Shown here in pieces: positions 22,551-34,492 of a stretch of DNA of 64,000 nt. How positions within the stretch are numbered: the first letter of the stretch is position 1; every line of letters starts with the position of its first letter. The notes under the pieces were generated by a model. That model did not search any database and was not told the origin of the DNA. It was given only the letters and a program-made list of their open reading frames with translations. The position numbers and the translations under genes were made by a program. This stretch comes from Neltuma alba (taxonomy: Eukaryota; Streptophyta; Magnoliopsida; Fabales; Fabaceae). The stretch covers positions 372,001 to 436,000 of the forward strand of contig NW_021636368.1 of NCBI RefSeq assembly GCF_004799145.2. Reading direction: 5' to 3'.

Positions 22551-24563
22551 CTCCCCCACATTTAAAACTTTGTACTCCTGGACAAAGACTTGAATCATTT
22601 TAAAGAAAGTACAGATACATTTAAGGAAACTAGCATGTTTAAATGTGATCTCAAGAACTAATAGATCAATATCTTTCAGGAATATAAAAATGATAACATG
22701 AATAATGCCAAGTAATTAGATACAAAGTGCAATTGACTCTAAATGCATGAACAGTAGAGATTTGCTCACAGGGCACAAGTGTTTAATTCACTCATCTCTC
22801 CTTATTAGGGTTCTTTTCTCTCAAAATTCAAGCAACAAACATCCTACCATAAGTTTGTAATAACTCTAAAATCTCCACTACTATTCAACATTCACGTAAA
22901 GAATCAAGAGGACTTTTAAGGTTGCAGTGATGGAAAATGGTGAAATCAAGTGCCAATAATTAAAAAATACGAGTCAAATATCATCTATTCTTAAGCAAGG
23001 AAGCTCAAATCCCAACCTTCTACCACCAAGGGAATACTTTGTTCAACTTTATTTTGTTGCCATAGCTTATATATATAAAAAGTATTTCTTTACTTTTTTC
23101 TATTCTCTTTGCTTTCTTTCTTTTCTTTGTCTTCTCTTTTTTTCCAAGCTTTTCTTTCTTCCTTCTTTCGAAACAAAACTAAAATTCCCAATAAAAACCC
23201 ATGAAGGTTAGAAAATCATAATCATCAAGATGAAGTCACTCAATTAACATTATAGTTCAAACACTCGAAATGATAGACAAATTGAAGGAAGTGCAAAATC
23301 AAAAGGGGTGAACAACGGATGAATGTTTGTGGGTTATGTTTGGGTAAAAAGGTATAAAAAAGAATGCTTCTATCATATTCAAAATCATAAATGCACACAT
23401 AATCTTGACCAAGAGCTAAAACAAGTTCTAGAGAATGTAAACCACATGAATAATCACTTAATATAGGAATTAAGGCTCAATAATATCCTTCCAATAAGGG
23501 CTTCATATCTCAATTGCTCATACAAAAAGTTTCAATCAATATGCATTAGTGATAAGGCATTAGACACTTATCATAGAAGCAACCCATAGGGTGATGATTA
23601 AAAAGATCAAAATAATCGCTTAAGAACATACTTGGACCTCAAAAGTACCCATAAAGTCTTAGAGAATTCATTTTCAAAATCCAACATTCTTAAAAGTTCA
23701 AGGATGGGCATGGTCTTCTAGAAAAACTATTTGATGCAATGAGATTAGATTAAAAAGGCAATAATTTTGCTTGAAAAATATGCAAAGGTAACTTAAAAAG
23801 GTTCCTTCTATACAGCATTGCACAAAGCAAGGAGAAGGAAAGTAGTGCACAGAAAAAAGAGCTAGGTCACGTCTTGAAAACAGTGAAGTCACGACCTAGG
23901 ATCAAAGAGAGCACCAACTCAGGAAGGGAGGTTGTTTTCAGGTCACGACCTAAATACACAGAGAGCTCTCCCCTGCCAAAACCATAACCCAAGTCATGAC
24001 TTGAAAATAGTGAGGTCGTGACCCGAGGTCACAGAAAGCTACCAAAACGAAAATTTTCAAAGCCTGGACAAATTTTAACAAGTAAAACCTTTTCAATAAG
24101 GATCAAAATAGTCAAAGATGATCCAATTGACAGCAAGTCACCATCCACAATCAATTCAAAGCCAAAAAATGATGATGAAAGATTGGATTTTTGAAAAAAT
24201 TTGCAAAAAAAGTTAAAGCAACCATAGGAATAATACAATACTGGCAAAGCAATAAAGCGGGGGAAAAAAAAACAATCCCTCGCCCACACTTAAACTTGAT
24301 AGTGTCCTCACCGTCAAAGGGAAAGGGAAAAAGAACCTCAGCCACCACAATTAAAAACATAAAGAACCACCCACTCAAGTAATTAAATTCAGATACATCA
24401 AAGTTAAACCTCTAATTACATAGTTTAAAAAACATAATCAACCACCCACTCAAGCAATTAAATTCAGATACATCAAAGTTAAACTTCCAATTACACAGTT
24501 TGCAGGGAAGAAAAACATAAACAAAAAAAAACTTAAAAACAAAAGAGTCTAGCAGAACAACTC
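22551..24563 (-). mobile_element. Athila A 3' non-coding internal region
   Basis: It starts with the polypurine tract (minus strand TGTGGGGGAG at 22551-22560). A pyrimidine-rich run of about 90 bases on the plus strand (23080-23170) is a long purine run in the element sense, and it recurs in element D at 36315-36405. GTCGCGAC-type words lie at 23865-24035. A 60-base segment is repeated in tandem near 24355-24495 (CACCCACTCAAG...ATTAAATTCAGATACATC). I see no coding sequence; open frames on both strands are low-complexity shadows. Confidence 0.65.
23860..24040. repeat. GTCGCGAC word cluster in Athila A
   Basis: Several near-copies of AGGTCGCGACCT (here often GGTCACGACCT or GGTCGTGACC) are each followed within about 20 bases by AGAGAGCT. 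CpG-to-TpG change explains most differences. Similar clusters are at 22150-22245, 26100-26190, 35265-35425, 37095-37255 and 43095-43275. Confidence 0.75.
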
Positions 24564-25806
24564 TCAGTCCTCTTCCTCTCTTCTCCCCTCTTCAACCCCA
24601 ACATCCTCTCCTAGCTTAACATTCCCTTCTCCCATTTCAGCATTAGCAGCAGCACCAAAGGATTGTCCCGGATCCCTACTAAAGTAACTTGTGGCAGGAA
24701 TAGTGTTCTTTAAGAAAGCCTGCTCATACCCTAGAGGAAAGTTAACATTGAGAGCCTTGGCTATCTCCAACACCAGAGGATCCATAAACCTCTGCCTTCT
24801 AAACTCATGAGACATAGAGATAGCTTTGTATACATTAAACTCCTCGCTTAGATTAGTCACTTGCTAACCAAGCTCAGTAATCTGCTTACTCAAGGAGGGG
24901 AGGTTGAAACTAGAGCTACCCTCAGCTACCTCCTTCTCATGACTCTCCTCTACCACCCTCTTTCCTCTCTTCCTAGCTTTGTTGGATTTGGAGGCGATGT
25001 AGCATCTAGTTGTGGCAGGTTCCAAGATTAGGTTAGATTTACGCGCTAGTATCCCTTTCATCAAACACATATTTGTGATTAGGTGCATGAACACCAAGAG
25101 AGTTTAGACATTATTGACACAATGCCCAATCTGGTCCACTACTATGATGGGAATGTCAATTGGCTGCATGGTCATCAAGAGATGCAAAAGGAGTACGCCC
25201 TCTTCAAAGACATCAGAAATGGCTAATGGCATCACATTGCAAGTCATGAAGTTCGGCCAAATCCTAGCCTCATCATTCATGTTCTTGTGCTCGAAGATGT
25301 TTTGCCCACTTTCCTTCATAATCTAGCCAGCTCCTTCAACACCAATGGCTTGAAAGACCTCATTCCAGTTGACTTCATCAAGTCTGGTCTTCCAATATCG
25401 GAACTTACAGACAGGGACATCAGGCAACTTATAAAACTCTTCAATAGTAGTCCAACTGAAATAACATTCACCTCCTTTGAAGCTAATCCCTATTCGATCG
25501 TCCATAGCAAAACAAGCATATAATTCCCTTACCAATGTCAGATTGGCCTTGTTTCTCTTATTCATGAGTTCCTCAAGGCCTTGCATCTTAGCTGGTATGT
25601 AGAAATCATACTCTTTGGTTTCTGGAAAATACTACTCTTGAACCACCCCTGTTGGCAAACATTCTCACTGCTTGCTCCCTTAACAACCGAGCCTCTTCGC
25701 GAGGGTGAGACCTTCTTGAGCTTGAAGATTCAGGGTTCTTAACATAAGGCATCTGAGCACAAAGCAAACACACAACAAACAACCAAAGTAAAAACAAAAC
25801 AAACAA
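24564..25806 (-). pseudogene. Athila env-like / plant transposon protein ORF
   Basis: From 25586 to 24564 a single minus-strand frame of about 340 codons is broken by only three stops (near 25323, 25100 and 24863). The stretch from 25806 to 25606 is in another frame. It contains LTLVRELYACFAMDDRI, YFSWTTIEEFYKLPDV and ARIWPNFMTCNVMP, then a basic segment (KSNKARKRGKR) and a Glu-rich end (GVEEGRREEED). The VREFYxN and INxxLGLP-like pattern matches the domain called putative plant transposon protein, found after pol in Athila-group elements. The hydrophobic start (MFVLFLLWLFVVCLL) could be a membrane or signal segment. Function is unknown, and the gene is disabled. Confidence 0.7.
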
Positions 25807-27840
25807 CCCTATAAAAGAAACTAAAACCTACACTTAGCCTAGGAACCAAGCACTCCCCCACACTAAGCCTATAGTTACCCCTTGCCAGACTCACTTTAGC
25901 AAAATTTTAAAATTTAGATGGGGACACTTGCAGTTTAAAACCATTGGGAAGATCATGAGAAAACCCAAGCATTGTAATTTTCAATTGCCCAAAACCAATT
26001 TCTTGCAAAGCCTTAACAAGTAAAGTCAAAATCCATTGAAAAATTTTAGTTTGGAAACAATAAGGGTGAAGTAGAAGTTTAGAATCTCCTCTGTGAGCTC
26101 AGTTCGCGACTTGTGAACAATAAGGCTGCAACTTGAACAGACAGAGGAGAAATTTTGAGTTCAGAGAGGCTTGAGGTCGCGACCTTAAAAAAAGCAAGGT
26201 TGGGACCTGGTTCTAGAAATTTTAGAAAACGCATAATGAACTAGTTCGTTCAGAAACCAAATCTTTTACAGAAAACATGATCCCAAACAGTTTCAAAATC
26301 AACTTAATAGTAGTTTAAACAATTATTCCAAACTCCCTTCAATCAAATCAAAACCCTAGAAACTAAAACCCTAGAAAGAAAACACAGAATCTAAACTAAA
26401 AACTAGAAAGAGCAAAAAGAAAACAGAGTAGATCTTGAAAGAATGGCAGGAAGAACGGATTGCACACAAGAGTAGGCTTGGTTTTGAACTGCAAGAGAGA
26501 AACTTCAAAGGTAGCAGGGCAATGCTTAGATGAAAGGGAGAGCTTGAAGTTTAGGATATGAGGGACCGGATGAGAGATAAGTCTTAAAGAGGAATAGAGT
26601 AGTTTCACTTGAAAGGAAATTGAAAAGGGAATGGTTATGGAGGAAAAATAGAGAGTCACGACTTAGACAAGAGGAACAGTCATGGGGAAGAGAAGAGTGA
26701 ACATGCGTGAGTAAAAGTCCAAAGGAAGGAATGTGTAAGGGTGTGAGTGATTTTACAAGAAGGGTTAAGGTTTTAAGTCCTTGGGATGTATAAGGCTGGA
26801 ATCCAGGGTAGGTTTAAGGGCAAAATGGTAATTTAGATGAAAACAAATAAGGGCAAAGAGGGGAAGTTGTAGAAAAAACTCCTAACTTTCTTGTCAGGTT
26901 ACGACCTGAGAGGGTTTAGGTCGCGACTTCAGCAGACATAAGGGATTTAGGGTTTTAAAAAGGTATCCAAGTCACAACCTGGGAACAGCTAAGTTGTGAC
27001 CTTAACTCATAGAGAGCCTTTACCCAGTTTCTTCCTCAAGTCATAACCTAAAAGAGCGAGGTCGTGACTTCAGCACACCGAGAGCTTCCCTTCTTAGACT
27101 AACCTCCAGGTCGTGACCTGAAGACAGCGAGGTCACTACCTGGAGTCATAGAAAGCTCTTTGACTCTCTAAGACCACGAAAAACCTCAAAACTAAGACCT
27201 TATACCAAAACCACTCACCAAAATACCTAGCATAACAACCCAACTTAGCAATCCATCACCGAATTTTCAACAATTCAACACAAAACTTCAAAAGCAAGTG
27301 ATGGACAATTGGGAAAAACTTTAAAAGTTTCAAAAATTTTGAAAAATTTTTAGTAAGTTTTAGCAAGAACCACTATAACAAGGAATAACCCAACCAGCAA
27401 ATCACAAAACCACTTTTAAACTCCCTCCCCCACACACTCAAAACAATTCCACATTGCAGCATGCAGTCACACCAAAGCACAATGCCCAAGAACAAAAACA
27501 AGGAAGGCAGAAGTTGTGAAGTTCAATTTAAGATTGAAGCACAACACATCACCCTTTTAGAGAGGAAAAAGAGCTAAGTGCAAAGATGGGAAAACTCAAG
27601 AATGCAAAGAAGTGTGTGGTAGTGACAGAATAGAAGCATAATCACAATCACATCAAACTCAAGGCCAGGGGAGATTATTGAAAACAAACATAACAAACAT
27701 AATTTAAAAACTACTTCTACTGAGGACACCCTTTTTATAGTCTCAAACAGTTACATCAAGATAATTTAAGCAAAAGTAAATTCATGTGAAAAGTAAGAGG
27801 TAAAGAAAAGGGAAGACCTGGCCTTAAGAAGGCAGTGCGG
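25807..27840 (-). mobile_element. Athila A spacer between integrase and ORF
   Basis: This is internal, non-coding Athila sequence lying upstream (in element sense) of the env-like ORF. It holds two groups of GTCGCGAC words (26100-26190 and 26890-27160) and Lys-codon-rich noise. No domain is visible in any frame. A TTTTGAAAAATTTTT-like AT stretch is near 27320-27360. Confidence 0.6.
26890..27160. repeat. GTCGCGAC / AGAGAGCT paired palindrome cluster
   Basis: Within 270 bases there are about eight forms of GGTCGCGACCT or its deaminated versions (GGTTACGACCT, GGTCGTGACTT, AAGTCACAACCT). These alternate with AGAGAGC words. The repeating unit is about 60-70 bases but loosely kept. It is one of the densest examples in the window. 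Confidence 0.75.
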
Positions 27841-28260
27841 GCTCTTCATAGAGCTTGAGGAGATGACCGTTGCAGTAGAATATTTTGCCATGGCCTCCTC
27901 TTTAAGCTCTATCATCCTGAAGTAATGAACTTTCATCATAATAACTGAGCTTGATACCTTAACTCCTTGTCACCCTCCTTGAACTTCTTCCTCAAGATAT
28001 TGGTGTCATGGATGAGCTTGGTTTTCTGCTTGTAAATGTCAGAGTTGTGATAGGCGTCTAACTGCATTTCTTTAAGTTCTTGAATTTGAAGGAGTCAGTT
28101 CAAGCCAACTTCCTCCAAATTGGCATTGCAGCTCTTAACTACCTAGTATGATCTATGCTCCAACTCTACCAGAATGTGACAAGACTTCCCATAGATGATT
28201 TGGTATAGAGACATTCCTATTGATGTCTTGCAGGTAGTGCGGTAGGCCTGCAGTGCATCA
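27841..28260 (-). pseudogene. Athila integrase C-terminal part, truncated
   Basis: The minus strand from 28260 reads DALQAYRTTCKTSIGMSLYQ, then IYGKSCHILVELEHRSY, matching Athila integrase (family pattern DALWAYRTAFKTPIGMSPY..LVYGKACHLPVELEH). KTKLIHDTNILRKKFKEGDK follows. Two in-frame stops are present. The integrase core, RT and gag are missing because sequence C abuts at 28261 without a target duplication, so element A is only a 3' half. Confidence 0.85.
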
Positions 28261-30975
28261 TGTCACACCTTCATTTTAAACCCCATTATACATCATTTGA
28301 AACCATTCAAAATCATTATACGATGCTCAAAGTAGGTAAAAACCAAGACATAAAATTTTGATTTCAGTTACTATTCATGTAACCCCTAAAAATCGGGTCA
28401 ACTTTGAAAAATCATAACTAAATGTAGAAAAATCAAAACAAATTTGTTCTAAGTCTCACGTGAAGCTTATGAAATGCTCTACATAGGAAAAATACTCATA
28501 GGTATCAATTTCTCACAGATCAATGCCAGTTTTCACGCAATTATGTACTGTTCATTTGGTAAATTCTGGAATTTCCAGTATTTTTGCCCAACTTTGGAAG
28601 GGCATAGTTCTTTGCACAAAATTCCAAATTTGATGATGTACCACTTGACCTAAAGCTAAAAATGTGATCTATAAGTTTGCCAAATTTCAAGTCCAGATTC
28701 AAACATTTGCTATTTCTTTCGTATGTACCAAGTTTGGTCCTTTCTAATCAAAGGTTATCCCCTAATTACCCTTGTTTGAACTTCATCCTAGATGGTGTTA
28801 AACATAAGAGTGAGATTTAAAAGAAATCCCAATAGCACAGAATCACAATTATCATGCATTCCTACAAACACTACGTGCAATGCTTTTGTACATTTATCTT
28901 GTTTATGTGTTCATGCTTTTATGCCATGGAAAGTAAGCTATCATACACATATTCAGTGGACATAATGCCAAGGCAACATAATTCAAACATTGTAATCAAC
29001 ATCTGCAATAAAGCTTAGTCACATCTTGGCACACATTGCACACATACACATTAACACATCAATGTAAGCAAGAAAGCAATCAAATGTAATTCAATGCTAC
29101 CTTTTGGTAGTTGGTCCTTGATTTCCTTTAAGTTCAAGATATTTTCTTGAGGATTTCGCAAGGTGCCTATCAAACCAATACCAATGCCAATCATTCAACA
29201 ATTATTCAAACACATTCCACATTACTTAAGCATTAAACCCTTTTTCTTTGGATTTTTGGCCTAATTGTTTTCCCTTTGATTCAAGAAACCTCCTTGGCCA
29301 TTCTTACATGATTTTTCATGTAGAATTCAAATATCAAATCAAATTTTACAAAATCAAATCCCTTCCTTAAGTTCTAATCAAAACAGAAATGAATTGTTAC
29401 AAGGAAAGATGTCAAAATTTCCAACTTTGATCTTTAATGCTTCCAAATTCAATTCTTTCACATAACCCTACACAAAAACGCCCAAGGAATTCAATGGAAG
29501 CATCAAAACCATCAAAATCCAATCATAAGTTCATGAATTCAAGATGGCCGAACACCTCCCTTAGGTTCATAAATTTTCACATTTGATGGCAATGAATTTA
29601 AACATACTTCCATGGCATAATCCTACACAAAATCACATTTTAAATCCAATGGAGCCATTAAGACTTATTAAAAAAAAAATTCCTACCCTTGAGTTCTTGA
29701 GTTGGCCGAACTGAATAGTCATAGGTCCTAGGGTAATTTCTTCCATAACCCATTCAAAACAGCACCAAACATCAACAACACAAGCTCATACTCAAGTTGC
29801 TATCCTCTCCTAGAACTTTTAGCATAACAGAAATGAAACAGCACTTCCCCCTCAATTTTAGTCACGATCTGGCCATGGAAAATGCATCAAATTAAAGCCT
29901 AAACATACCTTAAGGAGTCTTGGATTAAAGCTTCATGATTAGCCTTGGATTGGAAGTGATTTGAAGGGTGCTTGGAAGTCAAGAAAAATTTGTGCAGAAC
30001 CTCCCCTATTTTTCCAGATTTTTGCACGAATTTTGGCTGGATTATGGGGGTATTTATAGACCTCATTTGCTGCCCCAAAACCTACCCTTGGGCAGCTATT
30101 TCTGCCCCAAAATTAAGTGCATAAGTCAGCCAAAATAAAGGAGTAATCCTAGCCACACATGCTTTGACTCAAGTTTCAAGAGAGTTGATCCAATAGTTGA
30201 AAATTTGCCCAGCACACAAGCCAGCTGTTCTAGTCATGATGGGCACAAATTTGGGCCTTGTTGGATGCTAACTAAATGGTAAAAACTGATTAGGAAGCAA
30301 TGGAATTGGTTAGGGTAATTTTAAAAATCATTTGATCATATAATACCCAATTTCTTGCCCCCTATTAGGAAAAATAGCTAAGGGATTCAAAAATTTAATT
30401 TATTTTCATGATAAATCCCTATTTATTCCAAAAGTGTTATCTGGAAGTTTTGGAAATTTTTCAAGATCTCTAGATATTTATTTCACATTTTCTCCCAAAT
30501 CGGGTCTTTACCAATAGGAATTCGGAAGTAAATTCCTCATAAATTATTTCCTGAATTTCCAATGCTTGGAAACAATTTTATAAATTTATATATATTCTTA
30601 GGGAGTGTATACATATTTTTCTTGAATTTTTGGAGTCCTTAGATAATTAAAATAATTATATCACTTTAATTCCCCTTTATTTTCCCTATTTTCCCAAAAA
30701 TAATTTTTTTTGGGAATTTTCACCAAAATTTATTTTGGGCCATTCTCACTCCCAAAACATCATAGGTGACACAAAAACCCCTAATTCTATCTTTTTCTAT
30801 TTTTAGGGAATTTTTGAGAACTTTTTTCAAAATTACTGTTTTGCCCTTAGGGACCTGATAAAGTCGGTTTATGTCCCATTTTGGGTTTCCATGATTTATT
30901 CACACCTTATGCTTATCAATCATGTCTCATTTCTTGCATTCCCATTACTAGGGTTTCAAATTTTTGGATGTTACA
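28261..30975 (-). mobile_element. gypsy element C, 3' LTR
   Basis: The LTR is 2715 bp, from TGTCACACC to GGATGTTACA. The minus-strand start is TGTAACATCC, preceded by the purine tract AAGGGGGAGGGATA. It is related to but distinct from the LTR at 4005-6582. The last 60 bases are repeated at 34434-34492, a remnant of its partner LTR. The left neighbour is Athila integrase and the right neighbour of the remnant is Athila LTR, so no target duplication can be drawn. Confidence 0.85.
30051..30058 (-). promoter_or_regulatory. putative TATA box in LTR C
   Basis: The minus strand reads TATAAATACCCCC, in LTR sense, at the place equivalent to the TATA words of the solo LTR (2969) and of LTRs E and F. 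Confidence 0.5.
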
Positions 30976-31494
30976 TATCCCTCCCCCTTAAAATAAATTT
31001 CATCCTTGAAATTTAAAATGTACCTTATTCGAAGAGTTCGGGATAATTATCTTTCATCTTTTCTTCCTTCTCCCAGGTTGCTTCTTCTTGTGCCAGATTC
31101 TCCCAGATGACTTTAACTATTGTGATGGATTTTCGTCATAGCTGCTTTACTTGACGATCAATGATCTTTATTGGTTTGATCTCCAAGTTAGGTCATCTCG
31201 CAGTGCAATATCTTTATATTCCAAAACATGAGAGGGATCTGGTTGATACTTCTTTAGCTGGGATACATGGAAGACATCATGTATCTGACTAAGGTTTGGG
31301 GGTAGGGCTACTTTATATGCCACTCGTCCTACCTTTGACAGAATCTGGAAAGGTCCGATGTATTTTGGTGACAACTTCTTCGATTTCAAAAGACCTTCCT
31401 ACTCCTGTTGTCGAAGACACCTTCAAGAACACATGGTCTCTTATATCGAAGGTTAAAGATTTTTATCGAACGTCTAAATAACTTCTCTGTCTGC
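30976..31494 (-). pseudogene. integrase tail and chromodomain of gypsy element C
   Basis: The minus strand from 31389 encodes KKLSPKYIGPFQILSKVGR, then LSQIHDVFHVSQLKKYQPDP, the classic end of Tekay-type integrase. After a frameshift it gives IIDRQVKQL-RKSITIVKVIW and EATWEKEEKM, the chromodomain, which is the best-kept example in this window. One stop lies between RQVKQL and RKS. The purine tract and LTR follow at once. Upstream sequence is cut off at 31494 by LTR E. Confidence 0.88.
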
Positions 31495-34433
31495 TGTAAC
31501 ATCTAAACTTTTGGGCCTAGAAGTATCAGAAATAGCCTGGATTGAATAGGCTACTAGACCCCTTTTGAGCAGAAGTCCCAAAGATGAGAAAGGAAGGCAA
31601 AGCAGTTTCAGGGACTCAACTGCAAAGTAAAAGTTTTAAGAGGCTAAAGTGTAATCAAAGTTAGAGGCTCCAGTAAAGTCTTGAAGGCCCAGAGAGAGAA
31701 AAGAGACTAGATATAGGCCAAAGGCTAAGCTAGAAGCCTCAAAGAGAGGATTATAAAAAGCTAAATCCAAGCAGGGACTAAATCGTAAATTCAGAAAGTT
31801 ATGACCAACATGGTAAAATGGAAGAGTATACAAAGAATTCCAAGAAAATCCTAGAAAATGATAAATAATATTCTAAGGCTCTTCTGTGAAGAGAAAAGAT
31901 GAAAGTACCCCTGAGGTAGGTTAAATGGAATTTATAAGGTTATGGCCAGTAAAAAGTACATTGTTTGAGGTAATTATTTAAAATAGCAAGAGACCTCAAA
32001 AATGTATACAAAAATGAGATTAAATGGTTGAAAGGTTGTACTAATTTATAAAATTAGTCCTGCAACCAAAAGGCCAGTGGAGTGGCTTTAATAAATTAAA
32101 GAGCCGGTTTTGCTGATAAAAGGGTATTTTGGTAAATAAGTTTTTATGCAAGGTTTAAAGGAAGTGTTATGGCCTAAGAAAATTTATAGATATTCTCTAG
32201 AATTAAAGATAATTTATGAAATAGACAGAAGAATTTTCTGAGCTCCAGAAGGCCATAAAGGAAGCCGGAGAAACGTAGGCCAAGTAAATTCGGAGGAATT
32301 AAGTTTGATCCAACGGCAGGATCTAATCTCCCATCTCCTCCACCACTTTCATGACACTTGGCATCTTCTAGAAGGATGAGGTAAGGATGATGTAAGAAGA
32401 TGATGCAATGATGATGTAAAAGTCAACTTGAAGTTCCAAGATTGCCTTTACCCTTTCTATTAGCCACCAAGAGTATTTTGGTCCATTCAAGTCAAATTTT
32501 TGGCTATAAATAGGCACTCCCTCCCCTTCATATTTCAGCCAAGCAAGGATCTATAGGGGAAACTCTGCCGTTCTTGCATCTAGAGAGAGAAAGAGCTATT
32601 TCTAGTGAGAGAAAGTCCACCTAAGTTCAAGCTTCAAGATCAAGATATGTGGTGGCTATAGCATCTGATTTGATGCCTATTTCGAATTAGTTACTGTGCG
32701 TATCTGATTCTGAAAATTTTCATGCTTAAAGTAAACTCTGTAAGCTTTAAATCTATGGGTATAACACTTCATTTGGATATGTGTACGATTTATGGTGATT
32801 TTTCAAAGCTAGGGTTTGAAATCTGGAAACAGTGTTGAACCTTTGAAAGAATATCGAGTTCCGTACAATTTCGGTACTGTTTAGAATACAATTGGTTCTT
32901 GTAACTATTTTTTCGTACAAATTTAACTTAAGGAGATTTCAGTGAGACTTAGAACCACTCAATTTGGATTTTTCTATAATTAATTATGAATTTTCAAAGT
33001 TGAGCAAAAATTCTGGAATTTCTGCGTGAACAGTACCCGCGAAGCATAATTTCCAAATTTGATCTTCTTGAATCTAAGGCCATCTAAAGTGGTCCTAATT
33101 GACAAGAAATGGATCTTAAGGATGGGAAATGCTGAGATTTATATTAGAGAAGCTAGAAAGAAAACCCTAAAAGCAAGAGAAAGGATTGAGGTTCAAGAGA
33201 GCTAGTCTTGAACTTTATGTAATTTAGTGGTCCTAATGGATTGTATGATCATTATGGTTATATTTAGGACCTTTGGAACATCCAAGAGGATGTTTGGTGA
33301 TGTTAACTGAATACCCACATGGTTGGAAAGTCAAGGGAGTCAAAGGAAAAGTAAGACGAAAGCTTGAGGTAAAAGGTAGTGAGTTTACCTATTATCATTG
33401 CTTGATATTGTATGCTTGTGTATTGCTGTACATGATATTTGAATGTTGTTGTGACATGTATTGGCTGCTGTAAATGCTATTTATGATGAGTAGATTATGT
33501 CTCCATGCCCATGCATCAAGAAGGTAGCTTTAAGCATGCTAATATGTCACTAACTAACAAGAGAACAAGCAAGTTGCATGTAGTGCATTGGCATCCATCT
33601 AGCATAATTAATATGATATTGTTTTTTATTGAGATTCTCCCGAATCTCACCCCTCCTTAACCAACCATTTAGGTCAATCAATGATAGGCAATAATGGCAT
33701 GAGAAGCAAGGAGAAGAAAGTGGAGAATTGTTCATGTTAATGAATGATATTATTATTCAATATGTAATTCTCCTACAATGTAATTTATGCTATGGATGCC
33801 TATGATGCCATGTAATTAATTATAATATTTATGGCATGAATGAAAATGTATGAGCATGGACGAAAAAGAGTAAGCTCATATTACGTATGCCAAAGAAATA
33901 AAAAGAATTAAAGTAAAGAGATGTTAAGAGATAAAACGTAGGTCCTGGAATAGTGAGTTTGTAGCTCCAGTTTGACCTATCAGACGAATGAGTTAAGTCA
34001 TAAGATTTGGCAGACTCATAGTACACATCCCAAGTTTTAAAATGAGAGTAGATTATCTCAATTGGATGTATACATAAGGAGATACGAATTTTTAAAGTTG
34101 AGGAACAGAATCTGGAAGTTCCAGATTTTATGAAATGAACGGTAATATTTATTGATTAAACTGTACAAATTGGGCAAAGATAAGTCTAATTAGATATTTT
34201 TTCCTTAAAGTGCATCGAAATATATTTCCATAGAATTTTAGAACACCCCAATGCTATTTTTATTGATTTAGTTATGAATTTTTGAAGTTAGACCTATAAT
34301 CTAGAACTTAAACAGTGAATAGTAACCTGAGTAATTATGTTGGAATTTTAAATCCACGGGCTTGTGTCATGATCTGCTTGAACTATAATACTTACGAATG
34401 TGTACTCTAAGGGGTTAAAAGTAGGACATTTCA
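31495..34433 (+). mobile_element. plus-strand gypsy LTR E (solo type)
   Basis: It starts TGTAACATCT on the plus strand. Its body is homologous, in reverse, to LTR F at 46202-49163. It lies inside gypsy element C, between its chromodomain and the remnant of its second LTR. Its right end is less certain than its left and is placed where LTR C sequence resumes. I see no matching duplication at the two ends, so it may have been trimmed. A small open frame at 33273-33473 has a counterpart in F but differs mainly at amino-acid-changing sites. Confidence 0.75.
32505..32512 (+). promoter_or_regulatory. putative TATA box in LTR E
   Basis: TATAAATA within GGCTATAAATAGGC on the plus strand, in LTR sense, about 1 kb from the LTR start. 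LTR F has the identical word at the matching place (48135-48142, minus). Confidence 0.55.
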
Positions 34434-34492
34434 TCAATCATGTCTCATTCCTTACATTCCCATTACTAAGATTTCAAATTTTGGGATGTTAC
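34434..34492 (-). repeat. terminal remnant of gypsy C second LTR
   Basis: These 59 bases (TCAATCATGTCTCATT... to GGGATGTTACA) match the end of LTR C at 30917-30975 with a few changes. They are all that is left of the 5' LTR of element C and mark the right border of that insertion against Athila LTR sequence. Confidence 0.8.

Noticed and set aside
24029..24378. Two overlapping hydrophobic minus-strand frames that look like membrane proteins.
   Set aside because: They overlap each other in different frames over a T-rich stretch and have no counterpart kept open in element D at 37364-37561.
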